Origin: Bacillota bacterium
Lineage (GTDB): Bacteria; Bacillota; Clostridia; Christensenellales; QALW01
NCBI GenBank assembly: GCA_029007865.1
Contig: JAQXIQ010000017.1
Location: 1 to 37,566, forward strand
Direction of reading: 5' to 3'
Length of the DNA stretch: 37,566 bases
Shown piece after piece: positions 18,041 to 25,416 of this stretch; the first letter of the stretch is position 1; every line of letters starts with the position of its first letter. The notes under the pieces were generated by a model. The model was not told where the DNA came from and did not search any database. It saw only the letters and a program-made list of their open reading frames with translations. A program made the translations under genes and the position numbers.

Positions 18041-18410
18041 CGCGGCGCAGGCGGCAATGCACAACGCATACTGTCCGTATTCCGGTTACAGCGTCGGTGC
18101 CGCCGTAATGAGCGCAAACGGCGATATATACACCGGCTGCAATGTCGAGAGCGCATCATACGGTGCTACGGTGTGTGCTGAGCGCGCCGCCCTATGCGCG
18201 GCAACGGTCGCCGGAGCACGCGCTTTATCCGCCGTTGCCGTGGTCTCAAGCGGCAGTACGCCCTACCCATGCGGTATATGCCGGCAAATGCTTTCCGAGC
18301 TTGCTCCGGAAGCCGTAGTATTCATGAAAGGGCGCGACGGCAGGATTATTCAGGCGTCGGTAAAAGAGCTGCTGCCCTATGCCTTTGAACTTAACGATAA
18401 TAAACCGTAA
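18012..18410 (+). CDS. cdd: cytidine deaminase
   Basis: This enzyme deaminates cytidine and deoxycytidine to uridine and deoxyuridine in pyrimidine salvage. The zinc site is complete: Cys55-Ala-Glu57 (catalytic Glu) and Cys87/Cys90 (PCGICRQ). The substrate segment NVESASYG is also present. The length is 132 residues, that of the homotetrameric class. The start at 18012 lies inside ybeY with AGGAGGAGATC upstream. era, which often follows in Bacillota, is absent; the transcript appears to end at the hairpin after the stop. Confidence 0.95.
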   Translation: MDTVLQELIDAAQAAMHNAYCPYSGYSVGAAVMSANGDIYTGCNVESASYGATVCAERAALCAATVAGARALSAVAVVSSGSTPYPCGICRQMLSELAPEAVVFMKGRDGRIIQASVKELLPYAFELNDNKP

Positions 18411-18457
18411 GCACAAGCCTGCGCCCGCCGCATAGCTTTAACCGCTTACGGCTTTCT
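18405..18457 (+). terminator. possible terminator of the phoH-cdd operon
   Basis: CCGTAAGC (18405-18412, which includes the cdd stop codon) pairs perfectly with GCTTACGG (18444-18451), followed by CTTTCTT. The 31-nt loop is long, so this is moderate evidence only. Confidence 0.4.
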
Positions 18458-18496
18458 TAAAAGCCATACCTGCATTTCGGTCTCACCGCGGTTTGC

Positions 18497-18526
18497 AAAA
18501 GCGGAGCGCCCGACCGGGCGCCCCGC
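18497..18526 (-). terminator. terminator of the metallophosphoesterase gene
   Basis: A GC-rich stem (18501-18511 with 18516-18526, one A-C mismatch, 4-nt loop) is followed by TTTT on the minus strand, 28 nt after the stop at 18554. Confidence 0.78.
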
Positions 18527-18553
18527 CTTACTAGTATTCCTTTCAAATCAAAG

Positions 18554-19864
18554 CTATATAACCGGAGTTATAAAGCACACTTCCGGTATGATCTTATGCG
18601 TGCTCAGATCGGCGCCAAGAAAAACTATGCTTTTTCCGTACACTCGGACGATATACCCTTCACTGCCGTACGACGCGGTCGTCCTGCCCTCGGAATCGTA
18701 GCTTATGGTGCCGGATGCTGTATAGGATCTGGGCTGGCTGACAGAACCGTTATGCACTATACGCGCGTATTCGTCGGTAAAGTTCAGATTCTCCCTGAAG
18801 GAAAGATGCGTGTGTCCGTTAAACATTATTATCTCTTTATGCTGGGTAAGCAGCTTGCGCAGCCGTATATTCTGCTCAAACCGGCTGTCAAACATCATAG
18901 GCTGAACATATTTCCCGTTATAGCGGTCTCCCGGCCCGAAATTGCGCATAACCGCATGCTGTACAATAAATATATTTGCCTTGCCGCTGTATTGCTCCAC
19001 CAGCCCTTCCACCCAGTCCATCTGCTGGGGCGAAAAGTTGTCCTCCAGATTTGTAGCGGATATCTTGCTTATCTCCGGAGCCATGAATATAAACAGATTA
19101 TCCCGCGCGCCGTTTTCCCCCTGCCGTAAAATATAGTAATACGGTTCGCTTCCAGTGCGTATCCCCTCTGCCGTAGCCTCTATAAATCTCTGGGGATTGG
19201 GCGTATCATGGTTGCCCATAGCTTCGTTTACATCGGCATCGGTATAACCGCTCTTTTTTATACATTGAGAGTACAGGCGCCATTCGCTTTCCGACCCGTT
19301 TTCGCCGATATCACCGGCGGAAATAACATACGGCAGCCCCAACTCCCTGAACCAGATAAGGGCATCCTTCCACTTTTTGGCCGCGCCCAGGCCGGTATAG
19401 TTTAGGTGGATATCGGAAACCGAAGCAAAGGAGGTTTCCGCCTCCTGAGCAATGCGCTTTTGCTCCGGCAGAATTATGCTGTCTGCCTGCTTTTGTCCTA
19501 TGTATAATACAAGCCCGGTGGCCTCGGGCGGAACGGCGGCGTTCTGCGCAAACTCATATTTGCTATCCTTTGCCGCATCTGCCCGGGTAATGCACTCGTA
19601 AAGCTCCAGCGCGCCGTTTTCATCAGCCCAGAAAAGCGAGTATTCTCCTTCGCACTCTACGGTCACCACTCCGCCGGCATATCCCGGCTCCGCCGCATTC
19701 TGTTCGGTAAACTCGTAGGAAAACAGGCCGTTTTCGCCCTCCAGCTTTGTCGGAACATATATCTCCGCGGACGGCGATACCGTCGCGTCCGCATCGGAAG
19801 CCGGCGCACAGGCGCAAAACAGCAGCATAAGCACCGCAACAAACAAAACGATTTTCTTTGACAT
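18554..19864 (-). CDS. metallophosphoesterase lipoprotein (calcineurin-like)
   Basis: This is a 436-residue exported phosphoesterase of the calcineurin-like fold; the substrate is unknown. An N-terminal signal (MSKKIVLFVAVLMLLFCAC) ends in Cys residues that fit a lipid anchor, followed by a Ser/Pro/Asp linker. Residues of about 40-130 look like a small beta domain. The catalytic domain has Asp151-Ile-His153, GDIGENG, Gly-Asn218-His219-Asp220, VQHAV and GHTH at 350-353, all the expected metal ligands. The start has AGGAGGAAGT just upstream. It is divergent from the XRE regulator and shares a 243-bp region with it. Confidence 0.88.
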   Translation of the reverse strand: MSKKIVLFVAVLMLLFCACAPASDADATVSPSAEIYVPTKLEGENGLFSYEFTEQNAAEPGYAGGVVTVECEGEYSLFWADENGALELYECITRADAAKDSKYEFAQNAAVPPEATGLVLYIGQKQADSIILPEQKRIAQEAETSFASVSDIHLNYTGLGAAKKWKDALIWFRELGLPYVISAGDIGENGSESEWRLYSQCIKKSGYTDADVNEAMGNHDTPNPQRFIEATAEGIRTGSEPYYYILRQGENGARDNLFIFMAPEISKISATNLEDNFSPQQMDWVEGLVEQYSGKANIFIVQHAVMRNFGPGDRYNGKYVQPMMFDSRFEQNIRLRKLLTQHKEIIMFNGHTHLSFRENLNFTDEYARIVHNGSVSQPRSYTASGTISYDSEGRTTASYGSEGYIVRVYGKSIVFLGADLSTHKIIPEVCFITPVI

Positions 19865-19918
19865 ACTTCCTCCTGCCGCAATGCAGTACAGATTTATCAG
19901 GGACTGCAGCCACGGTAT

Positions 19919-19933
19919 GATTATACTATAATC
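19919..19933. promoter_or_regulatory. 15-bp perfect palindrome overlapping the probable -10 of the metallophosphoesterase
   Basis: GATTATA-C-TATAATC is a perfect inverted repeat. On the minus strand it contains TATAAT (19920-19925), about 55 nt upstream of the ATG. No good -35 is at 17 nt; TTGCAG lies at 15 nt. The symmetry could be an operator over the -10 or a coincidence of two TATAAT-like words. Confidence 0.4.
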
Positions 19934-20040
19934 CTGCTTGCTGCAACGCCCTTATCTGCACCGCGGCACATTTTCACCGTTTTCACCCGGGGCAGTCTGT
20001 TCCCATGCGCATCAAAACCCGTACATTCCGGAAGATAATG

Positions 20041-20053
20041 TGACGCAGCGTCA
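20041..20053. promoter_or_regulatory. palindromic operator candidate upstream of the XRE gene
   Basis: TGACGC-A-GCGTCA is a perfect 6+1+6 palindrome. It extends outward to GATAA on the left and TTATC on the right with a one-base offset. It ends 8 bp before the -35 box of the XRE promoter, a fitting place for autoregulation. Confidence 0.5.
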
Positions 20054-20061
20054 TTTATCAT

Positions 20062-20090
20062 TTGACATTTTTTCCTCATAATGTTATTCT
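20062..20090 (+). promoter_or_regulatory. promoter of the XRE regulator
   Basis: A perfect TTGACA -35 (20062-20067), a 17-nt spacer and TATTCT (20085-20090) with TGT before it. Transcription would start only about 10 nt upstream of the start codon, after GAGGTGATG. Confidence 0.7.
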
Positions 20091-20107
20091 TGATTTGAGG
20101 TGATGAT

Positions 20108-20425
20108 ATGTTTCCGCAGCGACTAAGAGAATGCCGCAAGCAACGGGGACTTTCGCTCAAGGAACTGGCTACGGTATTCAATATGAGCCACTCTACACTT
20201 TCAAAATATGAAACCGGTACCCGCCGTCCTGATACGGAAATGCTTATAAAGCTTGCCGAATACTTCGGGGTTACAACGGATTATCTTTTAGGTATAAGCG
20301 ATTCCCCTTACGGACAACTGCTTGCCGTTCAGTATTCCGCCGGCAGACTGCCTCCCGAAGCCCAGCATGAGCTTGACAGCTATGTTGAATATCTTACGGA
20401 TAAGTACTGCCGGGATAAAAAATAA
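20108..20425 (+). CDS. XRE-family transcriptional regulator
   Basis: This is a 105-residue DNA-binding protein with an N-terminal Cro/C1-type helix-turn-helix (about residues 4-60; core LSLKELATVFNMSHSTLSKY, then the typical YFGVTTDYLLG) and a short helical C-terminus. It probably represses or activates its own cassette: a palindrome lies just before its promoter and two more inverted repeats surround the promoter of the next gene. The start has GAGGTGATG in front. The neighbour at 20553 looks like an ImmA/IrrE-type partner, the pairing known from ImmR/ImmA of ICEBs1 and related elements. Confidence 0.88.
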   Translation: MFPQRLRECRKQRGLSLKELATVFNMSHSTLSKYETGTRRPDTEMLIKLAEYFGVTTDYLLGISDSPYGQLLAVQYSAGRLPPEAQHELDSYVEYLTDKYCRDKK

Positions 20426-20452
20426 TCCTTAGTTCATGCTCACAGTCCTTTG

Positions 20453-20483
20453 ATAAAAATTTACAATATTTGGTAATTTTTAT
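20453..20483. repeat. AT-rich inverted repeat upstream of the pseudo-ImmA promoter
   Basis: ATAAAAATTTAC (20453-20464) and GTAATTTTTAT (20473-20483) match except for one extra T. The right arm ends one base before the -35 box (20485). It may be an operator or a weak terminator of the XRE gene. Confidence 0.45.
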
Positions 20484-20484
20484 G

Positions 20485-20513
20485 TTGCAAAATCTGTTTT
20501 CTTTTGGTATAGT
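20485..20513 (+). promoter_or_regulatory. promoter of the ImmA-like gene with flanking inverted repeat
   Basis: TTGCAA (20485-20490), a 17-nt spacer and TATAGT (20508-20513) preceded by TGG (extended -10). The -10 overlaps the left arm CTTTTGGTA (20501-20509) of a perfect 9-bp inverted repeat whose right arm TACCAAAAG (20526-20534) runs into the AAAGGAGG ribosome site. Confidence 0.7.
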
Positions 20514-20552
20514 ATTATTACCCGGTACCAAAAGGAGGTTTGCAGTATAATC

Positions 20553-20873
20553 ATGTTGTTCCCACAGATTGCTTCTGAAGCGCAGAAGTACCACATTACC
20601 ATGGTAACAGAGCCGCTCCCGGACGGTGTTAACGGCCTGCTGCTGAGCAATAAAAACGGATGCGTAAGCATTGCGTCAGACAGGCTGTGCAATTACGGTC
20701 AGGAAGTTACTCACGCTTTGAATATCGGCTATTATGCTGCCATTCTCTCCGGTGCAGGTGACCGCCGTCAATTCGCCCACGACCGTGCATACCGTCTTCT
20801 GTTTTCCGATAGCAGCGATAAAACAGCGGCAGCAACGGCTTATTCCAGGCTTGCCGCGTCCCGTTCCGATTAG
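20553..20873 (+). CDS. degenerate ImmA/IrrE-like protein next to an XRE regulator
   Basis: This 106-residue protein follows the XRE gene and resembles the small ImmA/IrrE metallopeptidases of phages and integrative elements in outline: TEPLPDGVNGLL, then a VSIASDRL strand, a helix with VTHALNIGYY, and GDRRQFAHDRAYRLLF, which matches the usual GDI...RKQE.RAR.WAY..LI layout. The zinc motif HExxH is not there; the corresponding stretch reads HALNI. I infer a catalytically dead relative, perhaps a sensor or anti-regulator of the XRE protein. The ATG at 20553 is the only good start, with AAAGGAGG 14 nt upstream, which is longer than normal. The gene itself is confident, the family is not. Confidence 0.6.
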   Translation: MLFPQIASEAQKYHITMVTEPLPDGVNGLLLSNKNGCVSIASDRLCNYGQEVTHALNIGYYAAILSGAGDRRQFAHDRAYRLLFSDSSDKTAAATAYSRLAASRSD

Positions 20874-20968
20874 CAGGCTTGCCGGCACGGTTTTACATTA
20901 CTGTTTGCGCTCTTCACGCATGAAATTGCAGTATACCTGACATAATAAGAGCTTTTTCGAGGCACACC

Positions 20969-22267
20969 ATGTTAACTTTCTTTAGACGCACAATACCTTT
21001 TATGCTTTCTCTACTGCTCTGCGCAGCACAATGCGGCTGCTCGATGCCCATCATTACCCCTTGGACAACCGCACTACACAGCAACAGTCCCTCATCTACG
21101 GTCTCCGTGTCCGGCACTTCAGGCTGCACGACGTTCCCCTCTTCATATGCTCCGGCAGGCTCTCCGACCGTTGAACACACATCATTTACGCCTTCAACCA
21201 TGCAACCCTCGCCGGAGCCCACCGCACCGCCTTCTGCCGGTCTGTCTCAGGCTCCCTCGCTTACTTTGGAACAGTATTTGTCAGGCATGACACCGGAAGA
21301 AAAAATCGGGCAGATGTTTCTGGCCTGCTGTCCCTCTTCAAAACAGATAAGTGATATAATGCAATACCGTCCCGGCGGATATCTGCTCTTTTCCCGTGAT
21401 TTTGCGGATAAAACAGCCGATGAAGTGCGCGCCGCGATACAGTCATACCAGGACGCATCAGTCATTCCCATGCTGATAGCCACGGATGAAGAGGGCGGCA
21501 CTGTAGTGCGGGTAAGCAAAAATCCCGCTCTTCGCAGCAGTCCTTTTGCGTCCCCGCAGGAACTATACGGTACGGGCGGGATACAGCTTGTACTGGAGGA
21601 CGCCGAAGAAAAATCCCGTCTTCTTAAATCGTTGGGTATAAATGTCAATATGGCTCCGGTTTGCGATGTCTCGGAAAATCCCGAGGATTACATCTTTAAG
21701 CGCACCTTGGGTAAAAACGCCGTTGAAACTGCGGAATATATCCGTCAAACCGTGAGCGTTATGGAGCAGCAGCAGATAGGCTCGGTACTTAAGCATTTTC
21801 CGGGCTACGGCAGCTGCGGCGACACTCATTCGGGGCTTGTTACAGATAACCGTCCTATGGAAACCTTCATGCAGAGCGACTTTCTGCCTTTCTCCGCGGG
21901 CATAGAATCCGGCAGCGGAGCGGTTTTGGTGTCCCACAATATTGTCTCCTGCATGGACCCTGACAATCCGGCCTCACTCTCGCCGGCAGTACACGACATA
22001 CTGCGCAATACTCTGGGGTTTGAGGGCGTGATTATTACGGACGAGCTGTCCATGGGCGCAATTGCGGGATACATCAGTCCGGAAGAGGCAGCCGTGAAAG
22101 CGGTTCTGGCAGGGAACAATCTTATATGCAGCTTTGATTACAGAAAACAGATTCCCGCTGTTATTGAGGCAGTAAAAAACGGAGAAATCCCCGTCTCCCT
22201 CGTTGATGACTCGGTCCGGCGCATTTTGCGTTGGAAAGCTTCCCTTGGGCTGATAGAATTAGGGTAG
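20969..22267 (+). CDS. GH3 beta-N-acetylhexosaminidase-like lipoprotein (NagZ type)
   Basis: This is a 432-residue exported glycosidase likely to release N-acetylglucosamine from peptidoglycan fragments. A signal peptide with Cys residues (LLLCAAQCGCS) suggests lipid anchoring. It is followed by a Ser/Thr/Pro-rich linker of about 75 residues and a GH3 barrel. NagZ-type residues are present: KHFPGYG at 275-281 with Asp285-Thr-His287 as the acid/base dyad, and the nucleophile candidate Asp358 in ITDELSM. GAGG lies 6 nt before the ATG. It follows the XRE and ImmA-like genes by 95 nt; no clear promoter or terminator separates them, so it may belong to that cassette. Confidence 0.88.
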   Translation: MLTFFRRTIPFMLSLLLCAAQCGCSMPIITPWTTALHSNSPSSTVSVSGTSGCTTFPSSYAPAGSPTVEHTSFTPSTMQPSPEPTAPPSAGLSQAPSLTLEQYLSGMTPEEKIGQMFLACCPSSKQISDIMQYRPGGYLLFSRDFADKTADEVRAAIQSYQDASVIPMLIATDEEGGTVVRVSKNPALRSSPFASPQELYGTGGIQLVLEDAEEKSRLLKSLGINVNMAPVCDVSENPEDYIFKRTLGKNAVETAEYIRQTVSVMEQQQIGSVLKHFPGYGSCGDTHSGLVTDNRPMETFMQSDFLPFSAGIESGSGAVLVSHNIVSCMDPDNPASLSPAVHDILRNTLGFEGVIITDELSMGAIAGYISPEEAAVKAVLAGNNLICSFDYRKQIPAVIEAVKNGEIPVSLVDDSVRRILRWKASLGLIELG

Positions 22268-22292
22268 TTTTTCGCTGTTATTGCTTATTCTA

Positions 22293-22321
22293 TTGCGTTT
22301 TTGCATTTTTTGCGTTAAAAT
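22293..22321 (+). promoter_or_regulatory. possible promoter of the HAD phosphatase gene
   Basis: TTGCGT (22293-22298), a 17-nt spacer and TAAAAT (22316-22321), with a leader of about 105 nt. The -35 is weak. Confidence 0.4.
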
Positions 22322-22433
22322 ATCTGCATTAAAATAGTAAACGTGTCCATGCCCAGGACCCGCATAAAAACCGGGCATACGGTGCGCAGACACATAGCCG
22401 TCCGCACATGCGTACGGAGAAAGGATATAATTT

Positions 22434-23222
22434 ATGGATACTTCTGATTTTTCCGCCCTTAAGGCCAAAAAGGGCTTTATATGCGATATGGACGGCGTGA
22501 TCTATCACGGCAACCGTCTGCTGGACGGTGTGCATGATTTTGTTCAATGGCTGCAAAAGGAAAACAAGCAGTACCTTTTCCTTACCAATTCCTCGGAAAA
22601 AACACCCCGAGAACTGCGCCAGAAGTTAAAGCGCATGGATCTGGATGTGGACGAGTCTCACTTTTACACCAGCGCCCTTGCTACAGCAGCGTTCCTCAAG
22701 CAGCAATCTCCGCACACCAGAGCTTACGTTATCGGAGACGCCGGGCTTATAAACGCCCTTTATGACGCCGATATAACCATTGACGATGTAAAGCCCCACT
22801 ATGTAGTTATAGGCGAAACCAGAAATTATAACTATGATGCCATATTAAAAGCGGTAAAATTCGTTAACAGCGGAGCCAAGCTTATAGCCACTAACCCGGA
22901 TATGACGGCGCCCTCCGAAAACGGCATTATCCCTGCCTGCCGCGCACTGGTGGCACCCATAGAGCTGGCTACCGGCAAAACCGCATATTACCTGGGCAAG
23001 CCCAATCCTCTTATGATGCGCACCGGCATATCCCTCTTGGGCTGCAGCAGCAGCGATGCCGTCATTGTGGGTGACCGTATGGATACCGACATAATATCCG
23101 GCATCGAATCGGAAATCGATACCGTACTGGTACTGTCCGGCGTCAGCAGCATGGAAACCCCCAAACAGTTCCCGTACAGGCCCAAATATATTCTTAACGG
23201 CGTTGGCGATATATGCAAATAG
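22434..23222 (+). CDS. HAD-IIA family phosphatase (NagD-like)
   Basis: This is a cytoplasmic sugar-phosphate or nucleotide phosphatase of the HAD superfamily, subfamily IIA; the substrate cannot be read from sequence. Motif I DMDGV has Asp18 (nucleophile) and Asp20, motif II is TNSS, motif III has Lys189 in GKPNP, and motif IV is GDRMDTD at 213-219. The large cap between motifs II and III has the NagD pattern. Length is 262 residues. AAAGGA lies 8 nt before the ATG. A strong terminator follows at 23305-23328. Confidence 0.92.
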   Translation: MDTSDFSALKAKKGFICDMDGVIYHGNRLLDGVHDFVQWLQKENKQYLFLTNSSEKTPRELRQKLKRMDLDVDESHFYTSALATAAFLKQQSPHTRAYVIGDAGLINALYDADITIDDVKPHYVVIGETRNYNYDAILKAVKFVNSGAKLIATNPDMTAPSENGIIPACRALVAPIELATGKTAYYLGKPNPLMMRTGISLLGCSSSDAVIVGDRMDTDIISGIESEIDTVLVLSGVSSMETPKQFPYRPKYILNGVGDICK

Positions 23223-23304
23223 CCGTTTAACGCATTATACTGCATATAATCCGCGTTTCCGGCCGTAAAATCAACAAAGCCACGGCTTTTCGTTAATAAA
23301 CTTC

Positions 23305-23328
23305 ATGCGCCCCCCGGGCGCATTTTTT
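23305..23328 (+). terminator. intrinsic terminator of the HAD phosphatase gene
   Basis: ATGCGCCC (23305-23312) and GGGCGCAT (23316-23323) form a perfect 8-bp stem with a 3-nt loop, followed by a run of T (23323-23328). Confidence 0.88.
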
Positions 23329-23407
23329 ATACCGTGAAGCGTTACGATGCGTTACCTTGACTGCATTTTATCTACGGATGCGGCGGACATATAACTCATA
23401 GGCTAAA

Positions 23408-23545
23408 CCGCACTCAGCAGCTTTTTTGCTGTGCGGCCTCGCGGACGGTTTACGGCGCGGGCAGCGACCGAAAGGGAGCATGCCGCCGCGTGGGCGGCAC
23501 AGGGGCGAAGCGCAAAAGCGCAAGCCCCGTCCGCGCCGGAGTCCG
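23408..23545. ncRNA. candidate structured RNA, GC-rich intergenic element
   Basis: No coding frame is convincing here, but the segment folds on paper into a closed multi-branch structure. CGCGGACGG (23440-23448) pairs perfectly with CCGTCCGCG (23527-23535). Inside are a CC-GAAA-GG tetraloop-like hairpin near 23468-23475, a hairpin TGCCGCC/GGCGGCA (23481-23499) and a nested hairpin GGGGC..GCGC..GCGC..GCCCC (23502-23528; its last two bases compete with the closing stem). A bulged hairpin (23409-23436) lies just before it. The strand is unknown and I recognise no known RNA family. It could also be a degenerate repeat element. Confidence 0.35.
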
Positions 23546-23592
23546 GAATGCGCAAGCTGACACCCGTATCACTCTGCACAAATCCGCACATA

Positions 23593-23624
23593 AACGGCCC
23601 ACGGAAGTTCTTCCGTGGGCCGTT
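23593..23624. terminator. terminator-like hairpin after the hydrogenase operon
   Basis: A 14-bp perfect stem, AACGGCCCACGGAA (23593-23606) with TTCCGTGGGCCGTT (23611-23624), has a 4-nt loop. It is 25 nt after the hndD stop. The T-tract is short on the minus strand and a little better on the plus strand (AGGTTTTA), so it may work in both directions. Confidence 0.72.
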
Positions 23625-23649
23625 AGGTTTTATATGGCTTGTGTTTTTA

Positions 23650-25401
23650 TCAATACTTTTTCCTGGCGATATAGTGAGTGTGCAGAAGCTCATGCGCCCT
23701 ATGGCTTCCCGGCTTCTCAAAGTACTCCTCGTATACCTGCTTGATGGCGGGATTTTCATGGCTCTTGCGGATGGTCTTTGCCTCGTCCTCGCTGTAAAGG
23801 CCCTGCGCGCGCACGGTTTTAGGATCGATATAGCTGAGTCTTGAAGCGTTCACTATAGGCTGTCCTCCGCCGGTTACACAGCCGCCCGGGCAGCCCATAA
23901 CCTCGATAAAGTCATACTGAGCTTCACCGGCCTTTATGCGGTCAAGCAGCCTGGAAGCATTACCTGTACCGTGTGCTATGGCCACGCGTACTTCCTTGCC
24001 GTTAAGATCCACAACCGCCTCTTTAATGCCCTCAACGCCGCGGCAGTCGGTAAACTCCACCTTATCCAGCGTCTTACCGGTCACTACCTCATACACGGTA
24101 CGCAATGCAGCCTCCATAACTCCGCCGGTAGCTCCGAAGATTACGCCTGCACCGGTGGACTGTCCGAGGCCGTTAACCTCATCAAAGTCCTCATCGGGCA
24201 AAGCCGCAAAATCGATACCCGCGGTCTTTATCATCCTTGCAAGCTCGCGCACCGTAAGCACCGCATCGACGTCCTGCATATTGTCATGTCCCAGCTCTTC
24301 CCTGCCGGACTCAAACTTCTTAGCCGTGCACGGCATAACCGACACAACATAGATATTCTTGGGGTCTATGCCGTTTTTCTGGGCAAAATAGCTCTTAATA
24401 ACGGCTCCCATCATCTCGTGAGGGGATTTGCAGGAGGACAGATTGGGTATGAACTCGGGATAGAAGGTTTCGCAATACTTGATCCAGCCCGGAGAGCACG
24501 AGGTTATCATGGGCATAACGCCGCCGTTGTTCATGCGCTCTATCAGTTCGGTGCCTTCCTCCATGATTGTAAGGTCCGCACCGAAATCGGTATCAAATAC
24601 ACGGTCAAAGCCCAGACGGCGCAGCGCGGCGGCCAGCTTGCCGGTGCAGCGGGTGCCCATAGGCAGACCGAATTCCTCGCCGATGCCTACGCGTACCGCC
24701 GGAGCAGGCTGTACCACAACATACTTGTCCGGGTCTCCCAGCGCGTTCCACACATCGTCTATGCTTTCCTTCTCGTGCAGGGCTCCGGTGGGGCAGGCGG
24801 TTATGCACTGTCCGCAGTTTATGCAGGTGGATTCCGCAAGGCTCTTATTGAACACGCAGCCTACAGCCGTTGTAAAGCCGCGGTTGGCAACTCCGATTGC
24901 GCCGACATTCTGCACTTTATTGCACACCGCAACGCAGCGGCGGCACAGTATGCATTTGGAGTTGTCGCGCACTATGGACGGGCCGATGTCATCCACGGTG
25001 CTGGGGGTCTTGGCTCCGTCAAAGCGGCCGTTAGTAACCCCCATCTCGTTGCACATTGCCTGCAGCTCGCAGCTTCCGCTCCTTATGCAGGAGGTGCATT
25101 CACGGTTATGGTTGCTCAGAAGAAGCTCCAGGTTAAGCTTTCTGGCGTTTCTGATTTTAGGAGTATTTGTTTTAACCTCCATGCCCTCGGAAACCGGCAT
25201 AACGCAGGCAGCAGCCAAAGCGCGTGCATTTTTGATCTCCACAAGGCACATACGGCAGGCGCCTATCTGATTTATGTCCTTCAGATAGCAAAGCGTCGGG
25301 ATATTTATATGAGCCGCTCTTGCAGCCTCCAGCACCGTATAATCGGAAGGCACCTGAACCTTAACTCCGTCAATGGTCAAATTAACTGTATTCACTGTCA
25401 T
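23650..25401 (-). CDS. hndD: [FeFe] hydrogenase catalytic subunit (HndD/HydA)
   Basis: This 583-residue catalytic subunit reduces protons to H2, or the reverse, within a multimeric NAD(P)-linked hydrogenase. It has an N-terminal [2Fe-2S] ferredoxin domain (Cys in CYLKDINQIGACRMC), a His/Cys cluster (HNRECTSCIRSGSC), two [4Fe-4S] motifs (CILCRRCVAVC and CINCGQCITACP) and the H-cluster domain: L1 TSCSPGW (Cys302), L2 MPCTAKK (Cys358) and L3 GCPGGC (Cys504, Cys508), then the small-subunit tail. The start has AAGGAGG. It is the last gene of the operon, 15 nt after hndC. Maturases HydE, F and G are not in this window. Confidence 0.95.
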   Translation of the reverse strand: MTVNTVNLTIDGVKVQVPSDYTVLEAARAAHINIPTLCYLKDINQIGACRMCLVEIKNARALAAACVMPVSEGMEVKTNTPKIRNARKLNLELLLSNHNRECTSCIRSGSCELQAMCNEMGVTNGRFDGAKTPSTVDDIGPSIVRDNSKCILCRRCVAVCNKVQNVGAIGVANRGFTTAVGCVFNKSLAESTCINCGQCITACPTGALHEKESIDDVWNALGDPDKYVVVQPAPAVRVGIGEEFGLPMGTRCTGKLAAALRRLGFDRVFDTDFGADLTIMEEGTELIERMNNGGVMPMITSCSPGWIKYCETFYPEFIPNLSSCKSPHEMMGAVIKSYFAQKNGIDPKNIYVVSVMPCTAKKFESGREELGHDNMQDVDAVLTVRELARMIKTAGIDFAALPDEDFDEVNGLGQSTGAGVIFGATGGVMEAALRTVYEVVTGKTLDKVEFTDCRGVEGIKEAVVDLNGKEVRVAIAHGTGNASRLLDRIKAGEAQYDFIEVMGCPGGCVTGGGQPIVNASRLSYIDPKTVRAQGLYSEDEAKTIRKSHENPAIKQVYEEYFEKPGSHRAHELLHTHYIARKKY

Positions 25402-25416
25402 AATCCTCCTTACCGA

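Noticed and set aside
20108-22267. XRE/ImmA-like cassette as part of a prophage or integrative element
   Set aside because: No integrase, terminase, relaxase, att-like repeats or structural genes are nearby, and the flanking genes are ordinary chromosomal ones. At most it is a remnant or a domesticated pair.
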